Shown piece after piece: positions 1 to 7,463 of a stretch of DNA of 15,787 bases; positions within the stretch are counted from its first letter, which is position 1, and each line of letters begins with the position of its first letter. The position numbers and the translations under genes are program-made. The DNA comes from Chloroflexota bacterium (lineage in GTDB: Bacteria > Chloroflexota > Limnocylindria > Limnocylindrales > CSP1-4): the NCBI GenBank assembly GCA_013696275.1, contig JACCYW010000057.1, positions 1 to 15,787 on the forward strand, written 5' to 3'. Below the pieces are notes generated by a model. That model saw only the letters and a program-made list of their open reading frames with translations. It made no database searches and had not been told where the DNA came from.

Positions 1-1655
1 AGACGGCGATGGAAGCTGATGGGCAGACTGCCCGAATAGAGCAGTGCGTCGTGAAAGCCCTTGAGTGAGAACGCATCCCCGAGCCGGCGCCGCTCGTCCT
101 CGCGGAGGCGCAGCAGGAGCACCTTGCCCAGCAGGTAGGACAGCTGGTAGGTCGGTGTGTAGGTGAACCGGCGCACCTCGGCGGTGGCATTGGGGCGCTC
201 GAAGCCGGTGTGTTCGATGAGGAAGTCGATGGCCGCCTCGACACCGATATCACCTCGATGCAGGCGGATGTCCAGGATGATCCGACAGGCACGCCAGATG
301 GCGTCCGTGTACATGATCACGCGGTGCCGTGGGCTGGCATCGAAACCCTGTTCGCGCATCATCTGCTCGCTGTACATGCCCCAGCCCTCGACGAACTCGG
401 GTGCCTCCACCAGCAGTCGAGCCAGACTGGGATGCCGTCGGGCGGCTGCCAGTTGGAGGTGGTGTCCCGGATACGCCTCGTGGATGCTGGTGTTGCTGAT
501 GGAGTACCAGTTGTGCTCACGCATCGACCGTGCGTCGCCGTCGACCGATGGCGTGACGATGTAGATGCCCTGCGGATCGCGGTCGAAACGAGCCGGTGTG
601 AAGTAAGCCGCGAAGGGCATCACCTTGCGCAGGTATTCGGGCGTCGCGATGACGGACAGTCGCTCACCGCCGGGTATCGTTGCCAGGTCGTGTTCGACGA
701 CATGGTCGCGCGCTCGGAGCATGACCTGTCGATAGGCATCCAGCGCCTCATCGAACGTCGCCGGGTGATCGCTCTTGATGGCATCCATGACCTGCGCCTC
801 GGATGCCGCTGGATCGAACTCGCTGGCCGCCTTGCGTCGCTCCTCGTGGTTGAGCGCCAGTTGCTCCTGCCCGATGGCCAGGATCTCGTCGGAGCTCAGA
901 CCATCGATGGCACGCAGCGCGATGAGCTCGTCGTAGTCAGCTCGGCCGAGGGGGAAGTCATCTGTGGCAGTGCCCAGGATCTCCGCCAACCAGGCGCGAT
1001 AGCCGTCGAGCGCCCCTTTGGCGCCCGTGACGGCTCTTTGGAGGCGTCGACTCTCGGCCCCATCCTCCGGCAGGGCATCCTTGCCGGCCGCAGCGATCTG
1101 CTCGAAGAGCGAGGGTAGCGAGCCGGCCGCGTCCAGCTCCAGCTGATTCCAGAGCCGGACGGGACGATCGCCCAGCCGCGACTTGACCTGCTCGATGGCC
1201 TCGGGGGCGGCTTCGAGTCGACCGGCCATCGAGACCAGGCGTTCCCGCAGCGGCGCGAAGTCGCGCGCCAACAGGCCGAACAGCCCGTCACCGATCTCAT
1301 CGCAGGCATTGGCGCGCCGTTCCCACAGCCGGTGCTGCTCGAGGTCGAAGATCTGTCGGCGCGCTGACAGCAGGGAAAGCTCGCGCTCGAAGCGTTCGGG
1401 CTCGCTCATCATCGCGCCGTCGAGACTTTCCACGGCCGCCACGAAGGCCTTCTCGGCGGCCAACTCCGCTGACACCGCCTCAGGCGAGAGGTCGGCCAAG
1501 CGGTGGTCCTCAGAATGGATGCCCATGAATGTCGCGTAGACCGGGAACGACCTCATGATCCGCCCAAAGCGTTCGTGGACAAGGATCCGGTGCTCGCGGT
1601 CGACGCCGTCCACTTCTTCGGGGATGGGTGGCAGGACCGACTCCACGTCCGTCAA
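1..1655 (-). CDS. DUF885 family zinc-metallopeptidase-like protein (3' end cut by window)
   Basis: The frame is open from the window edge to about 1733. It encodes a DUF885 protein, a family of putative zinc peptidases whose substrate is usually unknown. Counting from the start chosen here, the metal motif HEAYPGHHLQ lies at residues 392-401, followed by EGWGMYSEQ (423-431) and YTPTYQLSYLLGK (499-511), all hallmarks of the family. About 551 residues are visible, so only a few C-terminal residues should be missing. Start: a TTG at 1655 is preceded by GAGGAG with a 6-nt spacer, much better than the in-frame ATG at 1679, which has no Shine-Dalgarno. No signal peptide is seen, so a cytoplasmic protein is likely. 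It lies 78 nt downstream of the threonine aldolase on the same strand and is probably co-transcribed. Family call is secure; function and start are less so. Confidence 0.9.
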   Translation of the reverse strand, partial: MTDVESVLPPIPEEVDGVDREHRILVHERFGRIMRSFPVYATFMGIHSEDHRLADLSPEAVSAELAAEKAFVAAVESLDGAMMSEPERFERELSLLSARRQIFDLEQHRLWERRANACDEIGDGLFGLLARDFAPLRERLVSMAGRLEAAPEAIEQVKSRLGDRPVRLWNQLELDAAGSLPSLFEQIAAAGKDALPEDGAESRRLQRAVTGAKGALDGYRAWLAEILGTATDDFPLGRADYDELIALRAIDGLSSDEILAIGQEQLALNHEERRKAASEFDPAASEAQVMDAIKSDHPATFDEALDAYRQVMLRARDHVVEHDLATIPGGERLSVIATPEYLRKVMPFAAYFTPARFDRDPQGIYIVTPSVDGDARSMREHNWYSISNTSIHEAYPGHHLQLAAARRHPSLARLLVEAPEFVEGWGMYSEQMMREQGFDASPRHRVIMYTDAIWRACRIILDIRLHRGDIGVEAAIDFLIEHTGFERPNATAEVRRFTYTPTYQLSYLLGKVLLLRLREDERRRLGDAFSLKGFHDALLYSGSLPISFHRR

Positions 1656-1661
1656 GTGGCT

Positions 1662-1667
1662 CTCCTC
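1662..1667 (-). promoter_or_regulatory. Shine-Dalgarno deciding the TTG start of the DUF885 gene
   Basis: GAGGAG on the minus strand, 6 nt before TTG at 1655. The competing in-frame ATG at 1679 has no purine-rich element at the right distance. Confidence 0.6.
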
Positions 1668-1733
1668 GTGTGATCGCATCTCGCGGTCACGGTCGCGGTC
1701 ATGCGCGTGCCGTCGTCGTAGCGGTGGGCGTCG

Positions 1734-2828
1734 TCATCTGGTGACACCAGCCGTTAGCGCGGCCGCCAGCGCCCGGCGGCAGGCGGACAGCACCCGCTCG
1801 ATATCCGTCGTTTCGATGCCGTGATGGGTTACCGCGCGAATCTGGCGGTGAGGGTACTCGACCATCAGCACACCGTCCTGCGCCAGGGCATCCAAAAAGG
1901 CCGCCCGCGGGCGGGTCCCGGCATCGGGCGGACCGACCTGGAAGAGGACGAAGTCGGTGCGCACGCGATCCGGATCGAGCCCTTCGATGCCCGGCATGGC
2001 GGCCAGCCCATGGGCCAGGCGCGAAGCGTTCTGGTGGTCCTCAGCCAATCTATCGATCATGCCCTCTGGTCCGTCGCGAAGGGCGACCGAGCCGGCTGCC
2101 GCGATGACGCCCGCCTGGCGCATCCCGCCGCCCAGCAGCTTACGGGCTCGACGTGCTTTCCAGATGAACTCGCGCGCGCCGACGACGACCGACCCGACCG
2201 GACAGGCGAGACCCTTGGAGAGGCAGAAGCTGACCGAATCGGCGGCTCCGACGAGGTCCCTGGCGGGCACGCCGAGGGCCACCGCAGCGTTGAAGATGCG
2301 AGCCCCGTCCACGTGCAGCGGCACTCCCCGCTCATGGGCGATGGCCGCCACCTCCGCCGTGTAGTCGGTCGTCAGGGGTTGGCCCATCGAGTGACCGTGG
2401 GTGTTCTCCAGACAGACCAGTGCGGTGATCGGCTCGTGGCTGTCTGAGGGGTCGCGGAATGCCGCTCGGATGGCGGCCGGGTCCATCGTCCCGTCCGCGC
2501 GTGCCGGGAGGGTACGCACGGAGGCCCCGACGACGACGGCGTGGCCGGCCGCCTCGTCGTGGACGATGTGCGACTCCGCCTCAGCGATGATCTCGCCACC
2601 GCGTGGCACGTGCGCCATCTGGCAGACCAGGTTGCCCATCGTCCCGCTGGCCACGAACAGGCCGGCCTCCTTGCCCAGCAGGTCGGCGGCGCGCTCCTCG
2701 AGCGCTATCACCGTGGGATCGTCGCCGAAGACATCGTCGCCCACTTCCGCCTCGGCCATCGCGCGGCGCATCTGAGGCGTGGGCTGGGTGACCGTATCGG
2801 AGCGCAGATCGATGAGGTGGTCGGGCAC
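1734..2828 (-). CDS. Low-specificity L-threonine aldolase (PLP, fold type I)
   Basis: The 364-residue product is a full-length GLY1/LtaE-type threonine aldolase (beta-eliminating lyase family), a cytoplasmic PLP enzyme that cleaves L-threonine or L-allo-threonine to glycine and acetaldehyde. The N-terminus IDLRSDTVTQPT is typical of the family. SHIVHDEAAG carries the His that stacks on PLP (H87). VDGARIFN supplies the cofactor-binding D174 and R177. SFCLSKGLACPVG contains the Schiff-base lysine K205. The start is GTG at 2828 with no Shine-Dalgarno; TATCCT lies 8 nt upstream, so the mRNA may be leaderless. It is the first gene of a probable two-gene operon with the downstream DUF885 gene. Divergent from the tRNA-Asp gene. 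Stereo-preference cannot be told from sequence alone. Confidence 0.93.
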   Translation of the reverse strand: MPDHLIDLRSDTVTQPTPQMRRAMAEAEVGDDVFGDDPTVIALEERAADLLGKEAGLFVASGTMGNLVCQMAHVPRGGEIIAEAESHIVHDEAAGHAVVVGASVRTLPARADGTMDPAAIRAAFRDPSDSHEPITALVCLENTHGHSMGQPLTTDYTAEVAAIAHERGVPLHVDGARIFNAAVALGVPARDLVGAADSVSFCLSKGLACPVGSVVVGAREFIWKARRARKLLGGGMRQAGVIAAAGSVALRDGPEGMIDRLAEDHQNASRLAHGLAAMPGIEGLDPDRVRTDFVLFQVGPPDAGTRPRAAFLDALAQDGVLMVEYPHRQIRAVTHHGIETTDIERVLSACRRALAAALTAGVTR

Positions 2829-2836
2829 GGGCAGGG

Positions 2837-2842
2837 AGGATA
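2837..2842 (-). promoter_or_regulatory. Candidate -10 box for leaderless threonine aldolase mRNA
   Basis: TATCCT on the minus strand, 8 nt before the GTG start at 2828. No Shine-Dalgarno lies between them and no convincing -35 is seen. The spacing would put the transcription start at or next to the start codon. Confidence 0.35.
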
Positions 2843-2869
2843 CCGCGGGTAGTCGGGGAGCCCATCCAG

Positions 2870-2880
2870 TAAGCTATCCT
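2870..2880 (+). promoter_or_regulatory. Candidate -10 region for tRNA-Asp
   Basis: Overlapping hexamers TAAGCT (2870-2875) and TATCCT (2875-2880) fit a TANNNT -10 box. Initiation about 7 nt downstream would give a 10-17 nt 5' leader on the tRNA precursor. No clear -35 is seen. Confidence 0.3.
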
Positions 2881-2897
2881 TCGGCTTCGTCGCTCGC

Positions 2898-2974
2898 GGA
2901 CCCGTGGTGTAGCGGCCCAACATGCCAGCCTGTCACGCTGGAGATCGCCGGTTCGAATCCGGTCGGGTCCGCCA
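2898..2974 (+). tRNA. tRNA-Asp (anticodon GTC), CCA encoded
   Basis: A full cloverleaf can be folded by eye. The acceptor stem pairs GGACCCG (2898-2904) with CGGGTCC (2964-2970), followed by discriminator G and an encoded CCA. The D stem pairs GTGT with ACAT. The anticodon stem CCAGC/GCTGG encloses loop CTGTCAC, reading GTC. The T stem GCCGG/CCGGT encloses TTCGAAT. Anticodon GTC with discriminator G identifies tRNA-Asp. No hairpin terminator is visible before the next gene. Confidence 0.97.
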
Positions 2975-2989
2975 CCTTCCTTTCTCACG

Positions 2990-2995
2990 TACCAT
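2990..2995 (+). promoter_or_regulatory. Candidate -10 box upstream of the capA leader mini-ORF
   Basis: TACCAT, followed by exactly 7 nt and the ATG at 3003. This is the spacing expected when transcription starts at the A of a leaderless ORF. No -35 match is visible. Confidence 0.35.
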
Positions 2996-3002
2996 CCGAC
3001 CG

Positions 3003-3032
3003 ATGTCCCGTCCCACGAATCACCCACTATGA
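3003..3032 (+). CDS. Possible leaderless mini-ORF coupled to capA
   Basis: Nine codons (MSPRTNHPL) ending in TGA at 3030-3032. The stop overlaps the ATG of capA (3029-3031) as ATGA. There is no Shine-Dalgarno, but TACCAT sits 7 nt upstream. capA itself also lacks a Shine-Dalgarno, so translation could reach it by termination-reinitiation. The peptide itself suggests no function. Seen only as an arrangement; expression is inferred. Confidence 0.3.
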   Translation: MSRPTNHPL

Positions 3033-4786
3033 GCGTGCGCGACCAGAACGCGCCCCTTCGCCGCCAAGCTGTCCAACGTCGAGAGCCTGGCTCATCGCCG
3101 CCGGGTCCCCGACGCGGCATCGGGGCATCGCAGATCCTGGTGACCATCCTCTTCATCGTCTTTCTGGTCGGCACCGTCGGCTTCATCGTGGCTGCGTTGG
3201 GACCGCAGCCGACGCGGACGCCTGACCCCTCGGCGTTCATCGCGGCATCTGGCTCCGCCCATCCGAGCGGAGCGCCACAGACGCTCCCGCCCTCGGTACC
3301 CGCCGGTTCGACCGATCCCGCCACGAGCGGCGACCCGAGCACATCCATCGATCCCTCGGCATCGCCCTCCCCGTCCGCGCCACCGGTGGTCGAGGACGTG
3401 CTCATGCCGATCGTGCCAGTGGTCGGATTCTGGGAGTCTGGGGCGGGGCTTTCGCGTGCCGAGCTGACGGCCGCACTGGAGGGTTCGACTGACCGATTCA
3501 GCTCGGTCATCGTGCCCCAGGAGGATCGCGCTGCCATCGGCGCCGCCCTCGGCATCGATATCGCCGCGTCGGTGTCGGTCGGGGACGCAGACGCCATCGC
3601 GACCGCCTTGGGCGAAGGCGCGCTGGGTCTGATGAGAGCTGCCGATGTCACGCCGCGGGTCCGGGCCATCCCTCTGGAGGGCAAGGAGCTATTCGGGAAT
3701 GACCGGCTGGACTCCACTCTGGATTGGCCGCTGACCGTGACCGTGGATGAGACAGCTGATCGCCTGTGGGATCAGTCGGCAGCCGTGACCGTCGTCGTGG
3801 GCGGGGACTCGATGATGGATCGGGGCATCTACGAGCGAGTCGTCAACCGCGGCAAGGGGTCCGACTATCCCTTCGACGGTGGCACGGCGGAGATCACCGG
3901 CCGCTACTGCTGCGGCCCGTTCGTGTGCTGCTACGAGGTTCCGTCGTTCGAGAAGACGGGCAATGCGGGCATCGTCCGAAGACTCGTCGAGGATGCCGAC
4001 CTGACCATGATCAACCTGGAGAATCCGCTCCCGGACAACTGGGTCTTCCACCTCCACGGGACGCCCTTTTCCGGGGATCCCGAACTTCTCGACATCTTCA
4101 CCCGGGTCAACATCGACTTCATGTCGCTGGCCAACAACCACATGTACGACTACGGCACCAGCGGTATCGCCGACACCCTCAGGCACCTCGGGCGCACTGA
4201 CATCGAGTTCGCTGGTGCCGGCATGGACCTCGAGGAAGCTCGGCGCTACTCCGTGCTGGATGCCGGCTCCTCACGGGTGGCCATCCTGCCGTGCGTGATG
4301 ATCACCCCCGGGGTCTGGGCACAGGAGGATCGAGCCGGCGCCATGCCCTGCCAGGATGACCAGCTGGTGCCGAATATCCAGGAAGCGAGCACCCTCGCCG
4401 ATATCGTCATCGTCTTTCCCAGCTGGGGGCCGGAATACACACCCGACCCGTACGCCAGCCAGCGCCGCCGCGGCGCCCGCTGGATCGCCGCCGGCGCCGA
4501 CGTAGTGGTGGGCTTCGGCCATCACATGGTGGGCAGCATGGAAGAGTCGGATGGCAAGCTCATCTTCTACTCGGTCGGCAACTTCATCTTCGACCAGAAC
4601 TGGGCCGAGTTCACGATGGAAGGCATCCTGCCGGAGCTGACGTTCGCCCATGGCGACCTGGTCCAGGTCGAGATGAACCCCTTCTTGACGGCCGACCAGG
4701 CTCAGCCCAACCTGCTCGACGCCGAAGGCGCGCGGCATGTCCTGGGCGTCATCGAGCGAGCGTCGGAGGGCTACCTCGACTATTAG
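3029..4786 (+). CDS. Membrane-anchored CapA/PGA_cap family metallophosphatase-like protein
   Basis: The 585-residue protein has a basic N-terminus, one membrane segment (about 35-57), a Pro/Ser/Thr-rich stalk (about 60-120), an unassigned domain (about 120-240) and a C-terminal CapA domain (about 250-545). CapA-family motifs visible are GGDSMMDRG (258-266), NLENPL (329-334), LANNHMYDYG (367-376), FPSWGPEY (463-470), GFGHHMVG (495-502) and YSVGNFIFDQ (514-523). The family includes poly-gamma-glutamate capsule proteins with a calcineurin-like fold; the real substrate is unknown. Oddities: the usual His of HWGxEY is Ser465, and an insertion carries paired cysteines C294-C295 and C300-C301. The topology places the domain outside the membrane. 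The start lacks a Shine-Dalgarno. Its TAG overlaps the convergent PIG-L stop by 3 nt. Confidence 0.9.
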   Translation: MSVRDQNAPLRRQAVQRREPGSSPPGPRRGIGASQILVTILFIVFLVGTVGFIVAALGPQPTRTPDPSAFIAASGSAHPSGAPQTLPPSVPAGSTDPATSGDPSTSIDPSASPSPSAPPVVEDVLMPIVPVVGFWESGAGLSRAELTAALEGSTDRFSSVIVPQEDRAAIGAALGIDIAASVSVGDADAIATALGEGALGLMRAADVTPRVRAIPLEGKELFGNDRLDSTLDWPLTVTVDETADRLWDQSAAVTVVVGGDSMMDRGIYERVVNRGKGSDYPFDGGTAEITGRYCCGPFVCCYEVPSFEKTGNAGIVRRLVEDADLTMINLENPLPDNWVFHLHGTPFSGDPELLDIFTRVNIDFMSLANNHMYDYGTSGIADTLRHLGRTDIEFAGAGMDLEEARRYSVLDAGSSRVAILPCVMITPGVWAQEDRAGAMPCQDDQLVPNIQEASTLADIVIVFPSWGPEYTPDPYASQRRRGARWIAAGADVVVGFGHHMVGSMEESDGKLIFYSVGNFIFDQNWAEFTMEGILPELTFAHGDLVQVEMNPFLTADQAQPNLLDAEGARHVLGVIERASEGYLDY

Positions 4787-5694
4787 GTCTCGGGCGGCAA
4801 GCCCGCGAAGAGGTCGACCTCCGGCAGCCGCACCCCCGTCGTCGACGCTGTCAGCGTGAACGATTCCTGAGGCCCGATCTCGCGCCAGTCATCCAGGGTC
4901 AGTCCCAGGAAAAACCCATCGCGCGGCAGTTGGGTCACATGCTCGGCCATAGCTGCCAACTTGGCCGGCAGCTGCTCCGTGATATCGACGCGCGTCGTGA
5001 TGGGGCCCTGGGCCTCAGCCATGTGCGCCAGATGAGCCTCCCGTTCCGCACGCTGCTCATCGGTCTCATCCGGCGGCGGCAGCCACGACGTCTTGACGCC
5101 GCGTTCGGCGATGAGTTCGGCGAAGCGCTCACGGCGAGATATGTCCATCACCGTTTCGTACAGCTTGAGCGGCTGCCAGGGAGAGAGTCCATCCGCGGCG
5201 TGCTCCGGATAGGCGGTCACATCGGCGGCTCTGTCGAAGGCCAGTTTGGTCACCAGTGCCGCGCGAACATGGTCCGGATGACCGTACCCGCCGAAGTCGT
5301 TGTATGACACCAGGACCTGCGGGCGGCTGAGGCGGACCAGTCGCACCAGCGACCCGGCCGCCTCGTCCGGGTCGGCTTGCCAGAGGCTGCCGGCAGCCTC
5401 GTTCTCGGGCTGGCCCAACATCCCGGAGTCGCGATAACCAAGCCAGTGATGCTCGATGGTGCCAAGGTGGCTCAGTGCCCTGACCAGCTCGTCGCGGCGG
5501 ATGTCCGCCAGTCGCGCGTGGTTCTCGGGGGTATCCAGGGCAGGCACCACGATCTCGCCGTGTTCGCCGCCGGTGCAGGTCACGCAGATGATGCGATGGC
5601 CTTCGGAAGCGTACCGGGCCATCACGCCGCCGGTGGAGATGGTCTCGTCGTCAGGATGAGCGTGGACGGTCATCAGCGAGTGCCGGGCGGGCAA
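4783..5694 (-). CDS. PIG-L (LmbE-like) zinc-dependent N-acetyl-sugar deacetylase
   Basis: The 303-residue cytoplasmic protein belongs to the PIG-L family, which removes the acetyl group from N-acetylglucosaminyl compounds. HAHPDDE (11-17) gives zinc ligands H13 and D16 and catalytic D15; GYGHPDHV (137-143) gives the third ligand H142. CTGGEHGE and LGYRDSGM make it closest in style to MshB and Mca of mycothiol metabolism, but the bait substrate is not fixed by sequence. Start: TTG at 5694 is chosen because AGGAGGT precedes it by 6 nt; that Shine-Dalgarno directly abuts the stop of the upstream sulfotransferase gene, so the two are translationally linked. It is the last gene of the three-gene minus-strand operon. 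Family confidence is high; a glycan or a small-thiol substrate are both possible. Confidence 0.93.
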   Translation of the reverse strand: MPARHSLMTVHAHPDDETISTGGVMARYASEGHRIICVTCTGGEHGEIVVPALDTPENHARLADIRRDELVRALSHLGTIEHHWLGYRDSGMLGQPENEAAGSLWQADPDEAAGSLVRLVRLSRPQVLVSYNDFGGYGHPDHVRAALVTKLAFDRAADVTAYPEHAADGLSPWQPLKLYETVMDISRRERFAELIAERGVKTSWLPPPDETDEQRAEREAHLAHMAEAQGPITTRVDITEQLPAKLAAMAEHVTQLPRDGFFLGLTLDDWREIGPQESFTLTASTTGVRLPEVDLFAGLPPET

Positions 5695-5700
5695 GGCGTC

Positions 5701-5707
5701 ACCTCCT
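5701..5707 (-). promoter_or_regulatory. Strong Shine-Dalgarno of the PIG-L gene abutting the upstream stop
   Basis: AGGAGGT on the minus strand, 6 nt before the TTG start at 5694. It shares its first base with the TGA (5709-5707) of the sulfotransferase gene. The near-perfect anti-16S match supports a TTG start. Confidence 0.7.
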
Positions 5708-6585
5708 CAGCTTGTGCTGGGCCATAAGGAGAGATCCAACTCGGGAGCAAGCCCTGCCAGTTCGGCCAGGTCGGGCTGATATGCGCTCACCAGCGCGTCC
5801 CGTAACCCGCTCGGGAGCTCCGGCTTCGGCCGAGTCGCGGCGTTGACCAGACGTTGGGATATCGCAGCATCCACAGGCTCCGGTTCCAGGCCCAGGAAGC
5901 GAAAGGTCCGAGCCAATTCGGCGCTCGGATCGGCGCGACACTTCTCGTACTGCAGGACGAGCACGCGGTCGCGGGCGAAGCTGTCATATACGCGACGTAG
6001 CTGTTGCGCATAGAGGCCACGCTGGAAGGCGCCCATCGCATCCTGCCTGTCGAGCGACGCAGACGACATCTGATCCGTGTGGGCCATCGACGACAGATAG
6101 CGCTCGAATGGGTCACGCAGCAGGACCAGGACATGGACCTGCGGAGCCGCTCGCGCGAGCAGCTCAGGCGTCCAGAAGTCGACCATGTAGCCGGGCGTCC
6201 ATTCGCCGGCGATGGCCCCCGGCGGCCTGGGGAAGTACTCCGCGTAAAGGTCGATGTCGGCTTGCCCGAAGCGGCGCTCCCAGTAGCTATCGAAGAAGTG
6301 CAGCTCCTTGGGCTGCGACCCGATACGGTGGACCCGGGCATGCTCATGGATGAGCTCGGCCCACCAGGACGTGCCTGCTTTCTGGGCACCGATACCCACG
6401 AACTCGGGCGGCGCGACCGACCAACCCGCTGGTGTGACCGGCGGGCGGCCGGGTCCGGGCGGTTTATGGCCGCGCAGTCGGCGGATGGTCCGTAGACCGC
6501 GCACGGCGCTCTGGCGCACACGTAGCGCCGCTGCTGGGCGTCGGATGGCCGGCGCGCGTAGCGCGCTCTCGGCCGGCCCGCTCAT
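5707..6585 (-). CDS. Sulfotransferase family protein, copy A (PAPS-dependent)
   Basis: The 292-residue protein is a Sulfotransfer_1-type enzyme that would move sulfate from PAPS to an acceptor hydroxyl or amine. The 5'-phosphosulfate loop GIGAQKAGTSWW (64-75) contains K69. KELHFFD (93-99) has the Glu-His-Phe-Phe pattern found in heparan-sulfate-type sulfotransferases, with E94 the likely base. GEWTPGYM (127-134) follows. LVLLRDPFERYLSS (153-166) is the 3'-phosphate site, with R157 and a downstream Ser. The first 50 residues are Arg/Pro-rich and not part of the domain. Its ATG overlaps the TGA of copy B by ATGA (6582-6585). It is a paralogue of copy B with the same motif order. The acceptor is unknown; the neighbouring deacetylase suggests an amino sugar. 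Confidence 0.9.
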   Translation of the reverse strand: MSGPAESALRAPAIRRPAAALRVRQSAVRGLRTIRRLRGHKPPGPGRPPVTPAGWSVAPPEFVGIGAQKAGTSWWAELIHEHARVHRIGSQPKELHFFDSYWERRFGQADIDLYAEYFPRPPGAIAGEWTPGYMVDFWTPELLARAAPQVHVLVLLRDPFERYLSSMAHTDQMSSASLDRQDAMGAFQRGLYAQQLRRVYDSFARDRVLVLQYEKCRADPSAELARTFRFLGLEPEPVDAAISQRLVNAATRPKPELPSGLRDALVSAYQPDLAELAGLAPELDLSLWPSTS

Positions 6586-7433
6586 GCGGCCGGCCCGCCC
6601 AGCGCGGTCACGGCCGTTGTCCAGCGCGATAGGTCGATCTCCGGCAGCGCGTCGGCGAGGCGCGCGTTCTCCAGTGCGTAGGCCCTCGCGAGTGCAGCGC
6701 GCTGCTCCCGACTGAGCACGACCTTGGCGGTGCGCGACTCATTCACCCTTCGATGCACGTCGATCCTGTCGGCCGCCGCCGGGTCCAGCCCGAGGAACTC
6801 GAAGGTCCGGCGAAGCTGTCGGCGCGGGTCAGCGACGCACTCCTCATAGAGCAGGATGATGACCTGGTCCCTGGGGAAGACGGTCCACAGTCGCATCAGT
6901 TGGTCGGCGTAGCAGCCGCGTTGGAATCCGCCGTTGGCCGCTGCGCGGGGCGTCCACGACAGGTTCGGTCGATTCTCGGTCAGGGTCACCCCTGACCGGA
7001 AGCGCTCCACGGGATCACGCAACATGACCAGCAGACGTGCGTCGGGGGCGGCCCGACGAAGCAGCGCTGGTACCCAGAAGTCGACCATGTAGCCGGGCGT
7101 CCATTCGCCGGCTTTGCTGCCCGGTGGCCGGGCGAAGAAGCCGTGGTACCGGCCGATCTCCGCGTCGCTCCAGCTGCCATCCCAGAAGCGGTCGAAGAAG
7201 TGCACCTCCTTGGGGACGGTGGCTGTCCGGCGCACCGCGGGATGCTCGTGGATGAGCTCATCCCACCAGGTCGTCCCTGAGCGCGCCGTACCCACGCCCA
7301 CGAAGTCAGGCGGCCCCACCTGCCAGCCTTCAGGGACCTCGGCCGGCTTACCTGACGGCGCCGCTGCCCGGGCGTTGCGCCCACCGCGAAGAAGCCTGCC
7401 CACGCGCTCGACGACCTTGCTCGTGCCGCTCAA
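6582..7433 (-). CDS. Sulfotransferase family protein, copy B (PAPS-dependent)
   Basis: The 283-residue protein is a tandem paralogue of copy A. Motifs are GVGTARSGTTWW (46-57), with Arg51 where copy A has Lys, as in many bacterial PRSGTT sulfotransferases; KEVHFFD (75-81) with E76; GEWTPGYM (109-116); and LVMLRDPVERFRSG (135-148) with R139 and S147 for the 3'-phosphate. The end differs from copy A (about 210-283), and that may give a different acceptor choice. Start: TTG at 7433, with no Shine-Dalgarno; the codon overlaps the stop of an 8-codon mini-ORF (TTGA). First gene of the sulfotransferase-sulfotransferase-deacetylase operon. Divergent from the CaiB gene with a 69-nt gap. A start further inside, around residue 11, cannot be ruled out. 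Confidence 0.9.
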   Translation of the reverse strand: MSGTSKVVERVGRLLRGGRNARAAAPSGKPAEVPEGWQVGPPDFVGVGTARSGTTWWDELIHEHPAVRRTATVPKEVHFFDRFWDGSWSDAEIGRYHGFFARPPGSKAGEWTPGYMVDFWVPALLRRAAPDARLLVMLRDPVERFRSGVTLTENRPNLSWTPRAAANGGFQRGCYADQLMRLWTVFPRDQVIILLYEECVADPRRQLRRTFEFLGLDPAAADRIDVHRRVNESRTAKVVLSREQRAALARAYALENARLADALPEIDLSRWTTAVTALGGPAA

Positions 7434-7456
7434 GGCGTGGCTGAAAGACGCTCCAT
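7430..7456 (-). CDS. Possible leaderless mini-ORF coupled to sulfotransferase B
   Basis: Eight codons (MERLSATP) from ATG at 7456 to TGA at 7432-7430. The TGA overlaps the TTG start of sulfotransferase B (7433-7431) as TTGA. TATCAT lies exactly 7 nt before the ATG and no Shine-Dalgarno is present, so the mini-ORF would be leaderless. The layout copies that at capA. Expression is inferred. Confidence 0.3.
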   Translation of the reverse strand: MERLSATP

Positions 7457-7463
7457 GTCGGCG

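Noticed and set aside
210..1118. Plus-strand ORF (302 codons) opposite DUF885
   Set aside because: The opposite strand encodes an uninterrupted DUF885 protein with its zinc motif; this reading has no family features.
2581..3717. Minus-strand ORF (378 codons) spanning the tRNA and parts of aldolase and capA
   Set aside because: It runs through a tRNA gene and opposite capA, and shares no family motif; a shadow.
4783..5694. Naming the PIG-L gene mshB
   Set aside because: Motifs resemble MshB, but no other mycothiol gene is in the window and the sulfotransferase operon suggests another substrate.
7275..7298. Inactivated sulfotransferase B because Lys is replaced by Arg in the phosphosulfate loop
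   Set aside because: PRSGTT-type loops are common in active bacterial sulfotransferases, so the change alone is not evidence of loss of function.
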